DNA from: Ensifer sp. WSM1721
GTDB lineage: Bacteria; Pseudomonadota; Alphaproteobacteria; Rhizobiales; Rhizobiaceae
Length of the DNA: 64,000 nucleotides
Assembly: GCF_000513895.2 (NCBI RefSeq)
Contig: NZ_CP165782.1
Coordinates: 124,001-188,000 of the forward strand
Reading direction: 5' to 3'
This document shows positions 1-10,615 of this stretch, piece after piece; position 1 is the stretch's first letter; every line of letters starts with the position of its first letter. Both the position numbers and the translations under genes were made by a program. Under the pieces are notes generated by a model. It was given only the letters and a program-made list of their open reading frames with translations. It was not told the DNA's origin and did no database searches.

Positions 1-363
1 CACCGTGTGGGCGGCCCTGACGCGCGGGTAGAAGTCCGCGCCGAGCAATGGAACGACCGGCTGCTTCGGCTCGTGCTTCCGGCAGCAGGCGATGATGTCG
101 CGATGCACCGGATCGAGCGCATCCTTGTCCTGCTTGACCGTGGCGCGGAAGATCGCTTCGGGCACGAAATCGTCGATCGGCAGCACGCTGAGAATAGCGT
201 CGAGCACGGGGATCAGGTGGTGACCGTCGAGTCGTACCAATCGGCGTGCATGTTCCTGTCCGGGGTAGTTTCCGTCGACCAGCGCGATCTCGTCGCCGTG
301 CCCCATTGCTCTGAGCGCGGAAAGCAGTTCCGGGCTCAGGATGGGATCTATTCCTTTTAGCAT
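1..363 (-). CDS. RbsD/FucU-family sugar mutarotase (3' end beyond window)
   Basis: The reverse strand from position 363 reads MLKGIDPILSPELLSALRAM and stays open to the window edge, so about 120 N-terminal residues are visible. The start MLKGI..LSPELL..L..MGHGDEI.LVD.N(Y/F)P is the hallmark of the RbsD/FucU family, decameric or octameric cytosolic enzymes that interconvert pyranose/furanose or alpha/beta anomers of sugars such as ribose and fucose. Its ATG shares one base with the TAA of the ROK regulator gene (TAATG), and a GGAG lies just upstream, so the two are translationally coupled. Next to a fructose transport operon it may act on the anomeric form of an imported sugar; that is inference. 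The exact sugar cannot be read from the fragment. Confidence 0.85.
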   Translation of the reverse strand, partial: MLKGIDPILSPELLSALRAMGHGDEIALVDGNYPGQEHARRLVRLDGHHLIPVLDAILSVLPIDDFVPEAIFRATVKQDKDALDPVHRDIIACCRKHEPKQPVVPLLGADFYPRVRAAHTV

Positions 364-1595
364 TAACTAAGCTCCTTAAAGAGAACATTCGTGTCGAGCA
401 GGTAGCGGGAAAACAGCGGCAAGCTTGCGCCGCCGATCGCCCTGGCGTGGCTTCCGACGGCACCTTCGACGAGGTCCGGAACGGTGACGCCCTGGAGATC
501 CAGCGTCCGCAGCGCCTTGCGGGTGGCCGCGAGAAGACGGGAGCGTACCCAGGACGGGAAGCCGCCGTCGATCACTGCGGCGGAGAAGTCGACGATGGAG
601 ACGGCCGAGACAACGGCCTGGGCGAGCGCCGCGGCCGAATCCTGGATCCAGATCTCCAAGGGCTCGCCGAAGTCGATCCAGTCGTCCGCTGAATACCAGA
701 GCGGCTTCGGATCCATGCCGCGTTCGCGCAAGAGCTTTTCGAGCACGAAGACCGAGGCGATCTTCAGCAATTGCGTCGACCTGCCATCCTTGCCCGCAAC
801 CGGCAATGGACCGATAGCACCGGCCGTACCGGTCCGGCCGGAGAAGAGGGCGGAGTTGATGACCACGCCGCCGCCGATGAAGGAGCCGATATAGAAATAG
901 ACGAAATCCGGATAGCTGGCGCCGACACCGAAGGCGAGTTCCGCACCGCAGGCGCTCGTGCCGTCATTTTGCAGAAAGACGGGACGCGGGACACGTGCCG
1001 CGACGGCCGCCTGCAGGTCGAAACTGCGCCACTTGTCCATCTCTTCGCGCGGCGCGCCGACTTCCTCGGCCCAGTTCCACAGTTCGAAGGGCGTGGCGAT
1101 GCCGACGCCGGCGATGCGCCCGCGCTCATCCGGCGTTAGCTGTTGCTCGAGTTTCTGCATGCCCTCGACGATGAAGGTGACGATCTCGTGGGGGAGCGGA
1201 TAGGTATGGATCTGGTGCAATTGCAGACGAATGCTGCCGAGAAAGTCCATGAGCACGAGATCGGCGCTGCGGCGGCCGATCTTGACTCCGAAGGAGTAGA
1301 CGGCGTCCGGATTGAGGCGCATGGGGATCGAGGGCTGTCCTACGCGGCCGCGCACCGGTGCGCCGCGGATGAGCAGGCCGTCGGCTTCGAGCGCGCGCAT
1401 GATGACGGAGACGGTTTGCGCCGAGAGGCCCGAGCGGCGCGCGATCTCGGCTTTTGACAGGCTGCCGTGCCGCCGCACCAGCGACATGACCAGCCGTTCG
1501 TTGTAGGCGCGCACGCGTGTCTGATTGGCCCCGCCGCTTGGGTCGATCACATCCGGTTGAGCCGGTCCCGCATAGGGACCCTCTGTCAATGACAT
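363..1595 (-). CDS. frcR: ROK-family transcriptional regulator of the fructose operon
   Basis: A 410-aa protein with an N-terminal winged helix-turn-helix (roughly residues 30-75, pattern LSKAEIARRSGLSAQTVS) followed by a ROK/NagC-type sugar-binding fold with a glycine-rich segment (FIGGGVV). ROK regulators bind operator DNA and release it on binding a sugar or sugar phosphate. The open frame extends to a GTG at 1622, but the ATG at 1595 has GGGAGGAG at good spacing, so that start is preferred. The gene is divergent from frcB and continues into an RbsD/FucU mutarotase gene. In Sinorhizobium meliloti the regulator at this position is named FrcR and serves the frcBCA fructose system; the assignment here rests on family and position. 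Confidence 0.85.
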   Translation of the reverse strand: MSLTEGPYAGPAQPDVIDPSGGANQTRVRAYNERLVMSLVRRHGSLSKAEIARRSGLSAQTVSVIMRALEADGLLIRGAPVRGRVGQPSIPMRLNPDAVYSFGVKIGRRSADLVLMDFLGSIRLQLHQIHTYPLPHEIVTFIVEGMQKLEQQLTPDERGRIAGVGIATPFELWNWAEEVGAPREEMDKWRSFDLQAAVAARVPRPVFLQNDGTSACGAELAFGVGASYPDFVYFYIGSFIGGGVVINSALFSGRTGTAGAIGPLPVAGKDGRSTQLLKIASVFVLEKLLRERGMDPKPLWYSADDWIDFGEPLEIWIQDSAAALAQAVVSAVSIVDFSAAVIDGGFPSWVRSRLLAATRKALRTLDLQGVTVPDLVEGAVGSHARAIGGASLPLFSRYLLDTNVLFKELS

Positions 1596-1968
1596 GCCAC
1601 CGTCTCCTCCCGTTGGCACCACTGCAGCAGTTCTTCAAACGACCTGAGAAGAAATCATGCAGCAATTCTAAGTGCGACAGCTCGCGCGTCCGGCCGGACC
1701 GGCGACGCCATCGATGCCCGCTTGGCGCGAGTCTGTTTTTCCACTCGCCGTGACTACGTCAATTCGCCCGCCCTTCAGCTTACAGCCGGAGCGCCGCTAG
1801 CCGCAGAATGCCACAACCAGATAATAATTCAATTTGATTTATTTATTGACACCCCGGAAATTTGATGTTTGATTGATCGTCGGAAGCGCCGGTTGCAGCG
1901 GAAGGAGAATGCTGCGATGGCGAAGCCCGAAGCCGGTCCGCCGGCATTTTCATCCTTGGGAGGGTTTT
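1596..1968. promoter_or_regulatory. divergent frcR/frcB regulatory region
   Basis: No gene is seen in this 373-bp stretch between the divergent frcR and frcB. The half nearest frcB turns AT-rich. TTGACA at 1846-1851 could be a -35 element. An inverted repeat TCAAT-N11-ATTGA (1829-1833 and 1845-1849) overlaps it and is a candidate operator for the ROK regulator. The segment around 1655-1712, next to frcR, resembles a degenerate half of the RIME-type repeat that is intact at 47658 and 53198. The frcB ribosome site GGGAGGG sits at 1958-1964. The promoter and operator calls are by eye. Confidence 0.45.
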
Positions 1969-2994
1969 ATGAAGAAAACAGTTCTTTCTGCCGCATTCGG
2001 CGCGCTCGCACTCGGTGTAGCCTTCGCCTCGCCGTCGCAGGCGGCCGATGTCTCCGCCTGCCTCATCACCAAGACCGACACCAATCCCTTCTTCGTGAAG
2101 ATGAAGGAAGGTGCTGCCGCCAAGGCCCAGGAACTTGGCGTGACGCTGAAGTCATACGCAGGCAAGGTGGATGGCGACCACGACAGTCAGGTTGCAGCTA
2201 TCGAATCCTGCATTGCCGACGGAGCCAAAGGCATTCTCATCGCAGCCTCGGACACCAAGGCGATCGTCGACCAGGTGAAAAAGGCGCAGGACGCCGGCGT
2301 TCTGGTGATCGCCCTCGACACGCCTCTCGATCCGGCGACCGCAGCGGACGCCACATTCGCAACCGACAACCTGCTCGCGGGCAAGCTGATCGGCCAGTGG
2401 GCCGCCGCGACAATGGGTGAGAAAGCGAAGGAAGCGAAGGTCGGCTTCCTCGACCTCACGCCGTCGCAGCCCACCGTCGACGTGCTGCGTGACCAGGGCT
2501 TCATGATCGGGTTCGGTATCGATCCCAAGGATCCGAACAAGATCGGCGACGAAGACGATCCGCGTATCGTCGGTCACGACGTGACGAACGGCAACGAGGA
2601 AGGCGGCCGCAAGGCGATGGAAAACCTTCTGCAGAAGGATCCGGACATCAACGTCATCCACACCATCAACGAGCCGGCCGCCGTCGGCGCCTATCAGGCG
2701 CTCAAGGCCGTCGGTAAGGAGAACGATGTTCTGATCGTATCCGTCGACGGCGGTTGCCCGGGCGTTAAGGCTGTCGCGGAAGGCGTCATCGGCGCGACCT
2801 CGCAGCAATATCCGCTGATGATGGCCGCGCTTGGCATCGAGGCGATCAAGAAGTTCGCCGAGACCGGCGAGAAGCCGAAGCCGACCGAAGGCAAGGACTT
2901 CTTCGACACCGGCGTATCGCTCGTCACCGACAAGCCGGTCTCCGGCGTCGAGTCGATCGACACCAAGGTCGGCACGGAGAAGTGCTGGGGCTGA
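1969..2994 (+). CDS. frcB: fructose ABC transporter, periplasmic binding protein
   Basis: A 341-aa sugar-binding protein of the RbsB/periplasmic-binding-protein-1 type. The start [16 protein letters not shown].. is a classic signal peptide, cleaved around residue 25 (SQA-ADV), followed by [19 protein letters not shown], the typical first sugar-binding strand of cluster B proteins. Later motifs such as [20 protein letters not shown] and VSVDGGCPG fit the same fold. ATG at 1969 is chosen because it has GGGAGGG upstream and starts the signal peptide; the frame itself opens earlier, at 1873. First gene of frcBCAK. It captures fructose, and in Sinorhizobium also related sugars, in the periplasm for FrcC/FrcA. 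Length and order match FrcB of S. meliloti. Confidence 0.93.
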   Translation: MKKTVLSAAFGALALGVAFASPSQAADVSACLITKTDTNPFFVKMKEGAAAKAQELGVTLKSYAGKVDGDHDSQVAAIESCIADGAKGILIAASDTKAIVDQVKKAQDAGVLVIALDTPLDPATAADATFATDNLLAGKLIGQWAAATMGEKAKEAKVGFLDLTPSQPTVDVLRDQGFMIGFGIDPKDPNKIGDEDDPRIVGHDVTNGNEEGGRKAMENLLQKDPDINVIHTINEPAAVGAYQALKAVGKENDVLIVSVDGGCPGVKAVAEGVIGATSQQYPLMMAALGIEAIKKFAETGEKPKPTEGKDFFDTGVSLVTDKPVSGVESIDTKVGTEKCWG

Positions 2995-3026
2995 TCGCCC
3001 GCTTGACCGAAACGCAAACCGACAGG

Positions 3027-3050
3027 GAAGGGCGGCCCCGGCCGCCCTTC
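3027..3050 (+). other. GC-rich hairpin between frcB and frcC
   Basis: A perfect 10-bp stem (GAAGGGCGGC / GCCGCCCTTC) with a CCCG loop, 33 bp after the frcB stop. No T-run follows, so it is more likely an mRNA 3'-end stabiliser or partial terminator that raises binding-protein output over the permease genes than a full terminator. Confidence 0.7.
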
Positions 3051-3287
3051 GTGTAAGCGCCGGGGTCTTTGACAAGGCGCGAAAGCTGCGCGAACTTTAG
3101 AGCGGGATAATGGAAGTCGCGATGGCGCACGTCCGCTCTACTCTCGGAAGCGGTCACGGTCCAGGGCTCGAGAAAGTGAGTCCGCACTTGCCGTGATCGC
3201 TATCCGGAACTCGCCGCAAGGGTCGGCGGGCCGCGCATCCGGCAGTTATGCAACCCCTTGAGAGTGGGGTTTATGGGAGGAGTCTCC

Positions 3288-4373
3288 ATGGCCGAGCCAA
3301 ACACAGCCGCACAACCATCCCAGGAGTTCGAAAAGGTCCTGGTCAACAGTTCGACGGAGGTGGCGTCTTTCGACACGCACGAAAAGACGCCGCTCCAGAA
3401 GATCCAGCATTTCCTGCACTCGACGCCGGCGGCCGTGCCGTTCGTCGTGCTCGTCATGTCGATCCTCGTCTTCGGCCTTGCGATCGGCGGCAGGTTCTTC
3501 TCGTCCTATACGCTGACGCTGATCCTCCAGCAGATCGCCGTCGTCGGCATGCTCGGCGCGGCGCAGACGCTGGTGATCCTGACGGCCGGCATCGATCTCT
3601 CGATCGGCGTCATCATGGTCATCTCGGCAGTCGTCATGGGCAATTGCGCCGTCTCCTACGGTCTGCCGGCACCGCTTGCAGTGGCGGCCGGGTTCGTGGT
3701 CGGCGGCGCCTGCGGGCTTTTGAACGGCCTCCTGGTTTCGCGCCTGAAGCTGCCGCCCTTCATCGTCACGCTTGGTACCTGGTACGTGATCATGTCGACG
3801 AACTTCATCTACTCGGAGAACGCGACCATCCGCGAGGCGGACGTTACCGCGGTAACCCAGTGGCTGCACGTCTTCGGCGTGACCTTCAAGGTCGGCGCGG
3901 CGGTGTTGACCCTCGGCGTCGTCGCCATGGTCGTGCTTGTCTTCGGCCTCTGGTACGCGTTGAACCACACGGCCTGGGGACGTCACCTCTACGCGGTCGG
4001 CGACGACCCGGAGGCGGCCAAGCTCTCCGGTATTCGTGTCGGCAAGGTGCTCCTCAGCGCTTACACGATCGCCGGCCTGATTGCCGCTCTGGCCGCCTGG
4101 GTGTCGATCGGCCGAAACGGCTCGATCTCTCCGTCGGCAGCCGTCACTGACTATAACCTGCAGGCCATCACCGCAGCCGTGATCGGCGGCATCTCGCTCT
4201 TCGGCGGCCGCGGCTCGATCCTCGGAACGCTGATCGGCGCGATGATCGTCGGCGTCGTCTCGATGGGCCTCAACATGCTCGGCGCCGACCCGCAGTGGAA
4301 GGTCTTCCTGACCGGCGTGCTCATCATCTCCGCCGTAGCAATCGACCAGTGGATCAGAAAGGTAGCAGCCTGA
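3288..4373 (+). CDS. frcC: fructose ABC transporter, permease
   Basis: A 361-aa integral membrane protein of the RbsC/AraH permease family (BPD_transp_2). After a hydrophilic N-terminus of about 50 residues there are some eight to ten hydrophobic segments, with the family motif region TLVILTAGIDLSIGV and the cytoplasmic loop YAVGDDPEAAKLSGI, which contacts the ATPase. The ATG at 3288 follows GGGAGGAG; an upstream in-frame ATG at 3258 lacks comparable spacing. The TGA overlaps the ATG of frcA by one base (TGATG). It forms the inner-membrane channel of the fructose importer with FrcA. Confidence 0.92.
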   Translation: MAEPNTAAQPSQEFEKVLVNSSTEVASFDTHEKTPLQKIQHFLHSTPAAVPFVVLVMSILVFGLAIGGRFFSSYTLTLILQQIAVVGMLGAAQTLVILTAGIDLSIGVIMVISAVVMGNCAVSYGLPAPLAVAAGFVVGGACGLLNGLLVSRLKLPPFIVTLGTWYVIMSTNFIYSENATIREADVTAVTQWLHVFGVTFKVGAAVLTLGVVAMVVLVFGLWYALNHTAWGRHLYAVGDDPEAAKLSGIRVGKVLLSAYTIAGLIAALAAWVSIGRNGSISPSAAVTDYNLQAITAAVIGGISLFGGRGSILGTLIGAMIVGVVSMGLNMLGADPQWKVFLTGVLIISAVAIDQWIRKVAA

Positions 4374-5155
4374 TGGCACAGGAACCCATTCTCACCGCTC
4401 GCGGTCTCGTCAAGCGCTATGGCCGCGTCACCGCCCTCGACCACGCCGATTTCGACCTCTATCCGGGCGAGATCCTCGCGGTGATCGGCGACAACGGCGC
4501 CGGCAAGTCCTCGATGATCAAGGCGATTTCCGGCGCCGTCACCCCGGACGAGGGCGAGATCCACCTCGAGGGCCAGCCGGTGCATTTCCGCTCGCCGATG
4601 GAGGCGCGGGCCGCAGGTATCGAGACCGTCTACCAGAACCTCGCTCTGTCGCCGGCGCTTTCGATCGCCGACAACATGTTCCTCGGCCGCGAGATCAGGA
4701 AGCCGGGCCTGTTCGGCAAGCTGTTTCGCACGCTTGACCGCTCGGCCATGGAGAAGATGGCTCGATCGAAGCTTTCGGAACTCGGCTTGATGACGATCCA
4801 GAACATCAACCAGGCGGTGGAAACGCTCTCGGGCGGCCAGCGTCAGGGTGTCGCCGTCGCGCGCGCGGCGGCCTTCGGCTCGAAGGTTGTGATCATGGAC
4901 GAGCCGACGGCGGCCTTGGGCGTCAAGGAAAGCCGGCGCGTCCTGGAACTGATCCTCGACGTCCGCCGCCGCGGCCTGCCGATCGTCCTGATCTCGCACA
5001 ACATGCCGCACGTCTTCGAGGTGGCGGACCGGATCCATATCCACCGCCTCGGCCGGCGCCTCTGCGTCATCAATCCGAAGGAACATACCATGTCGGACGC
5101 GGTCGCCTTCATGACCGGAGCGAAGGCGCCGCCTGGCGAGGCAATCGCCGCATGA
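4373..5155 (+). CDS. frcA: fructose ABC transporter, ATP-binding protein
   Basis: A 260-aa single-cassette ATPase of the sugar importer class. It shows Walker A GDNGAGKSS, signature LSGGQRQGVAVARA, Walker B VVIMDEPTAALG and the switch histidine in LISHNM. Ribose and xylose importers usually have a fused double ATPase of about 500 aa; this one is half-length, as in S. meliloti FrcA, and probably works as a homodimer. It overlaps frcC by one base and frcK by four bases (ATGA), so the operon is tightly coupled. It powers fructose uptake through FrcC. Confidence 0.93.
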   Translation: MAQEPILTARGLVKRYGRVTALDHADFDLYPGEILAVIGDNGAGKSSMIKAISGAVTPDEGEIHLEGQPVHFRSPMEARAAGIETVYQNLALSPALSIADNMFLGREIRKPGLFGKLFRTLDRSAMEKMARSKLSELGLMTIQNINQAVETLSGGQRQGVAVARAAAFGSKVVIMDEPTAALGVKESRRVLELILDVRRRGLPIVLISHNMPHVFEVADRIHIHRLGRRLCVINPKEHTMSDAVAFMTGAKAPPGEAIAA

Positions 5156-5772
5156 ATGTCAAATCCGTCAGGGATGAGATACTGAAGCGGGCGGGTGATG
5201 CCGGCCGCTTTATCGTCGCAATCGCCGGTCCGCCCGGCGCCGGTAAGTCGACGCTTTCCGAAACCCTTGCGGAGGCGATCGCCGGGACGGGGGAAAGTGT
5301 GGCGGTGCTGCCGATGGATGGCTTCCACATGGACAATGCCGTGCTGGAGCAGAAGGGTTTGCTCGCGCGCAAGGGCGCGCCCGAGACTTTCGACGTCCGT
5401 TCCTTCGTTTCGATACTCGCCGCCGTCCGGGCAAATGACGGCGAGGTGCTCGTTCCGGTCTTCGACCGTTCGCGCGAACTGGCGATCGCCTCGGCGAGAG
5501 CGATCCCGCCGGAGACGCGGATTGTGCTTGTCGAAGGCAATTACCTGCTGCTCGACGAGGTGCCGTGGCGAGAGCTTGATGCCGCCTTCGACTTTTCGAT
5601 CCTCATCGATCCCGGAATCGAAGTGCTCGAGCGGCGTTTGCTGCAGCGCTGGTATGATCATGGCTATGATGAGGAGACCGCACGCAAGAAGGCTTTCGGC
5701 AATGATATCCCGAACGCTCGCCGCGTGCTCGGCAATTGCCGCCCCAGCGATCTGGTGATCACCGATTTCTGA
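5152..5772 (+). CDS. frcK: P-loop kinase encoded in the fructose operon
   Basis: A 206-aa P-loop protein of the uridine kinase / phosphoribulokinase / pantothenate kinase superfamily. Walker A is IAGPPGAGKSTLSE near residue 23, followed by PMDGFHMDN, a substrate-binding segment shared with uridine and pantothenate kinases, and VLVEGNYLLLDE (Walker B-like). A lid with RRLLQRWYDHG is present. It is the last gene of frcBCAK with a 4-base overlap. The name follows S. meliloti. The substrate is not evident: fructose itself is handled by the PfkB-type Frk encoded at 7851, so FrcK may phosphorylate a different sugar or a nucleoside. Confidence 0.8.
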   Translation: MNVKSVRDEILKRAGDAGRFIVAIAGPPGAGKSTLSETLAEAIAGTGESVAVLPMDGFHMDNAVLEQKGLLARKGAPETFDVRSFVSILAAVRANDGEVLVPVFDRSRELAIASARAIPPETRIVLVEGNYLLLDEVPWRELDAAFDFSILIDPGIEVLERRLLQRWYDHGYDEETARKKAFGNDIPNARRVLGNCRPSDLVITDF

Positions 5773-5783
5773 AGATGGCTCAG

Positions 5784-5830
5784 GAGCGGGATGAGGAAAA
5801 GTGCATTCGGTTTCTGCCCGCGCCCCGCTC
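5784..5830. repeat. rhizobial palindromic repeat (GAGCGGG...CCCGCTC type)
   Basis: Inverted ends GAGCGGG (5784-5790) and CCCGCTC (5824-5830) flank an ATGAGGAAAAGTG block, the pattern of a palindromic intergenic repeat that is very common in Sinorhizobium. It lies in the frcK-pyrC gap; no gene is seen in the remaining 150 bp. Confidence 0.6.
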
Positions 5831-5977
5831 AAACCTCATCGAATCACCATTGTCTTTGGCGATGCAATGGTGATATCGAGGCGCGGTTTCACCACATGAG
5901 TTGCCGCCCACCACGCGCATCGGCTGCCTCGGACGCCGTCTGCGCGAATCGGGCGCGAGCATCGGGAGAAGGCTGAA

Positions 5978-7021
5978 ATGCAAGACCTCGTTATCCGCCG
6001 CCCGGACGACTGGCATCTTCACCTGCGCGACGGCGGCATGCTGCGCGGCGTCATCGCCGATACGAGCCGCCACTTCGCCCGCGCCATCATCATGCCCAAT
6101 CTCGTGCCGCCGGTCGTGACCTCTGCCGATGCCGCCGCCTATCGCGAGCGCATTCTTGCTGCGGTTCCGACCGAAGATCGTTTCGAGCCGCTGATGACGC
6201 TTTACCTGACCGAAGGGACCGATCCGGATGACGTCGAGGCGGGCTTCCGCAGCGGTCTAGTCACGGCGGTCAAGCTCTATCCGGCGGGCGCGACCACCAA
6301 TTCGTCGAGCGGCGTGCGCGATATCGGGAAGGCGATGCCGGTTCTCGAACGCATGGCCGAGATCGGCCTGCCGCTCTGCGTCCATGGCGAGGTGACGACG
6401 CCGGACGTCGACATCTTCGATCGTGAGGCGGTGTTCATCGAAACGGTCCTCGATCCGCTGCGCCGGCTACTGCCCGACCTCAGGATCACGATGGAGCACG
6501 TGACGACGAAGGACGGCGTTGACTATATCAAGGAGCACGCGGCCAATCTCGCCGGATCGATTACAACCCATCACCTGATCATCAACCGCAACGCCATCCT
6601 CGTCGGCGGCATCAAGCCGCATTATTACTGCTTGCCCGTCGCCAAGCGCGAGACCCACCGCCTGGCCCTGCGCGCCGCTGCGACCTCTGGCGACGTGCGC
6701 TTCTTCCTCGGCACCGATTCCGCCCCGCATGCCGACCCGCTCAAGGAATGCGCCTGCGGCTGTGCCGGTATCTACACCTCGATCAACACGCTGAGTTGCC
6801 TCGCCCATGTCTTCGAGGAGGAGGGCGCGCTTGACCGGCTGGAGGCCTTCACGTCGCTGAACGGCCCCGCCTGGTACGGCCTGCCGGTGAACGAGGAGAC
6901 GATCACGCTGCGCAAGCAGGGCGAGCCGGTCCGCTATCCCGCCAAGATCGATACGGACGCCGGCCCGGTCACCGTTTTCGATCCGATGTTCCCGCTTTAT
7001 TGGACGGTGGTCCAATCCTGA
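5978..7021 (+). CDS. pyrC: dihydroorotase, class II (PyrC)
   Basis: A 347-aa cytosolic amidohydrolase matching the length of E. coli PyrC. It interconverts carbamoyl aspartate and dihydroorotate in pyrimidine synthesis. Visible zinc-site features are HLHLRDG at residues 13-19, the lysine that becomes carboxylated in [13 protein letters not shown] (about residue 100), CVHGE, TTHHL and the catalytic aspartate in GTDSAPH. GGGAGAAGG precedes the ATG. It stands before pyrE, so two pyrimidine genes are adjacent within a sugar gene neighbourhood. Confidence 0.95.
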   Translation: MQDLVIRRPDDWHLHLRDGGMLRGVIADTSRHFARAIIMPNLVPPVVTSADAAAYRERILAAVPTEDRFEPLMTLYLTEGTDPDDVEAGFRSGLVTAVKLYPAGATTNSSSGVRDIGKAMPVLERMAEIGLPLCVHGEVTTPDVDIFDREAVFIETVLDPLRRLLPDLRITMEHVTTKDGVDYIKEHAANLAGSITTHHLIINRNAILVGGIKPHYYCLPVAKRETHRLALRAAATSGDVRFFLGTDSAPHADPLKECACGCAGIYTSINTLSCLAHVFEEEGALDRLEAFTSLNGPAWYGLPVNEETITLRKQGEPVRYPAKIDTDAGPVTVFDPMFPLYWTVVQS

Positions 7022-7041
7022 GGTTGTTTTGTCGCGTAACG

Positions 7042-7072
7042 GACCCGAAAACCGGCTCCCACTTTTCGGGTC
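7042..7072. repeat. short palindromic repeat between pyrC and pyrE
   Basis: A 10-bp inverted repeat GACCCGAAAA / TTTTCGGGTC with an 11-nt loop. The same palindrome type recurs in many rhizobial intergenic regions. There is no terminating T-run, so it probably stabilises or processes the pyrC-pyrE transcript. Confidence 0.6.
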
Positions 7073-7092
7073 ACACTAAGGAAGGAGAATTC

Positions 7093-7791
7093 ATGTTTTC
7101 GAACGCGTTCACCGACAAGGCGGTGATGGCCGAACTGGTCGCGAAGATGCTGTGGGAAATCAAGGCCGTGCATTTCCGCGCCGACGAGCCTTACAAGCTC
7201 TCCTCCGGCATGGCGAGCCCGGTCTACATCGATTGCCGCAAGCTGATCTCCTATCCGCGCATCCGCTCGGCGGTCATGGATTTCGCCGCCGCGACGATCC
7301 TGCGTGAAGCCGGCTTCGAGCAGTTCGACGTCGTCGCCGGGGGCGAGACGGCCGGAATTCCTTTCGCCGCGATGCTCGCTGAGCGCCTCGGTCTGCCGAT
7401 GATCTATGTGCGCAAGCAGCCGAAGGGCCACGGACGCAACGCCCAGATCGAAGGCCACATGCCGGAGGGCGCACGCGTGCTGGTGATCGAGGACCTGACG
7501 ACAGCCGGCGGCTCGATGTTCAAATTCATCGACGCGATCCGCGCGGCCGGCGGTATCGTCGAGCATGGCATCGCGCTCTTCTATTACGACATCTTCCCCG
7601 AAGCGCGGGCGAACATGAAGGCGAAGGGCGTCGACCTGCACTACATCGCCACCTGGCGCAACGTGCTCGCCGTCGCGCGTGAGCAGGCGCTGTTCGATGA
7701 AAAGACACTGAATGAGGTCGAGGCCTTCCTCAATGCGCCGCTCGCCTGGTCGGCCAAGAACGGCGGCGTCGGCGAACTTGCGGTCCAGTGA
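7093..7791 (+). CDS. pyrE: orotate phosphoribosyltransferase
   Basis: A 232-aa type I phosphoribosyltransferase that makes orotidine 5'-phosphate from orotate and PRPP. It shows the substrate-hood motif [20 protein letters not shown], the loop [14 protein letters not shown] and the PRPP-binding signature [17 protein letters not shown] at 7093 follows GGAGAA and gives the expected N-terminus [14 protein letters not shown]; the frame opens upstream at 7000 within pyrC, so that extension is rejected. It follows pyrC after a palindromic repeat. Confidence 0.94.
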   Translation: MFSNAFTDKAVMAELVAKMLWEIKAVHFRADEPYKLSSGMASPVYIDCRKLISYPRIRSAVMDFAAATILREAGFEQFDVVAGGETAGIPFAAMLAERLGLPMIYVRKQPKGHGRNAQIEGHMPEGARVLVIEDLTTAGGSMFKFIDAIRAAGGIVEHGIALFYYDIFPEARANMKAKGVDLHYIATWRNVLAVAREQALFDEKTLNEVEAFLNAPLAWSAKNGGVGELAVQ

Positions 7792-7850
7792 CGAGCAGCA
7801 GAGGCGCGGGTTTATCGACTTCGATTGAATAGTTTTACGGGAGGAATGTG

Positions 7851-8777
7851 ATGATCGTTTGTTGCGGAGAGGCCCTGATCGACATGCTGCCGCGCGAGAC
7901 GGCGGCGGGAGAAAGCGCCTTTGCCCCCTATGCCGGCGGGGCGATCTTCAACACCGCGATCGCGCTCGGGCGGCTCGGCATCCCGACCGGCTTCTTCACC
8001 GGCCTTTCGGACGATATGTTCGGCGATATCCTGCGCGCAACGCTGAAGGCCGCGAATGTCGATTTCGGGCCCTGCGCCACCCTGCCGCTGCACACGACGC
8101 TCGCCTTCGTGAAGCTCGTGAACGGGCATGCGAGCTATGCCTTCTTCGACGAGAACACGGCCGGTCGGATGATCACCGCGGAGCACCTGCCGGCGCTCGG
8201 AGATTTCTGCGAGGCGCTGCATTTCGGTGCGATCAGCCTGATCCCCGAGCCCTGCGGCTCGACCTACGAGGCGCTGATGGCCCGGGAACACGAAAAGCGG
8301 GTGATCTCCTTCGACCCGAACATCCGTCCTGACTTCATCAAGGATCGCGCGGCGCATCTCGCCCGGATGAACCGGATGGCGGCGATGTCGGACATCGTCA
8401 AATTCTCCGACGAGGATCTTGCCTGGTTTGGCATGGAGGGCAGCCACGACGCGCTCGCCGCCGAATGGCTGAAGCGCGGGCCGAAGTTGGTGCTGATAAC
8501 CCGGGGCGCTGACGGGGCCGTCGGCTATACGCGGAACCACACGGTCGAGGTCGCGAGCGAGCGTGTCACGGTCGTCGATACGGTCGGGGCCGGCGATACC
8601 TTCGATGCTGGCGTGCTCGCCTCATTGAAGCTCAATAACCTGCTGAGCAAGGAACACGTCGCAAACCTGAGTGAAGAGGCGGTGCGCCAGGCGCTTGCCC
8701 TTGGCGCGAAGGCAGCCGCCGTGACCGTGTCGCGCGCCGGCGCCAATCCGCCTTGGAAATACGAGATCGGGCTCTGA
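7851..8777 (+). CDS. frk: fructokinase, PfkB family
   Basis: A 308-aa PfkB/ribokinase-family sugar kinase. It has the N-terminal GEALIDMLP and PYAGGAIFNTAIALGRLG (the diglycine substrate switch) and the C-terminal signature DTVGAGDTFDAGVLA with the catalytic aspartate. It phosphorylates fructose to fructose-6-phosphate, linking FrcBCA uptake with the neighbouring Pgi. ATG at 7851 is taken because GGGAGG lies at 7839-7844; a GTG one codon upstream is also open. The gene ends at a bidirectional terminator shared with pgi. Confidence 0.93.
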   Translation: MIVCCGEALIDMLPRETAAGESAFAPYAGGAIFNTAIALGRLGIPTGFFTGLSDDMFGDILRATLKAANVDFGPCATLPLHTTLAFVKLVNGHASYAFFDENTAGRMITAEHLPALGDFCEALHFGAISLIPEPCGSTYEALMAREHEKRVISFDPNIRPDFIKDRAAHLARMNRMAAMSDIVKFSDEDLAWFGMEGSHDALAAEWLKRGPKLVLITRGADGAVGYTRNHTVEVASERVTVVDTVGAGDTFDAGVLASLKLNNLLSKEHVANLSEEAVRQALALGAKAAAVTVSRAGANPPWKYEIGL

Positions 8778-8796
8778 TCCCGACTGATCTGGGGGC

Positions 8797-8829
8797 AAAA
8801 AGGGCGCCGGCATCGCTGGCGCCCTTTTT
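8797..8829. terminator. bidirectional terminator between frk and pgi
   Basis: A 12-bp stem, AAAAAGGGCGCC paired with GGCGCCCTTTTT around a 9-nt loop, with A-run and T-run on either side. The convergent genes frk (+) and pgi (-) both end next to it. Confidence 0.9.
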
Positions 8830-8833
8830 GTTG

Positions 8834-10459
<1,626 letters not shown>

Positions 10460-10541
10460 CGCAGGGCTCCTTGCATCGGAATTGGCTGCGATAGCTAGTC
10501 GGTTTAACCGCGGCAAATCAAGGGCACCTGTGCGCTGCAGC

Positions 10542-10591
10542 AAAAAAAGCGGGGCGGCGGTACCCTGGCCAAGTCGTGTACTCTGCCCCGC
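10542..10591 (-). terminator. terminator downstream of fadD
   Basis: Read on the minus strand, GCGGGGC and GCCCCGC pair across a 29-nt loop and are followed by seven Ts (A-run 10542-10548 on +). It separates fadD from pgi, so pgi likely has its own promoter in 10460-10541. Confidence 0.75.
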
Positions 10592-10615
10592 CCAGGATCG
10601 GGCCTTGCTGCGCCG

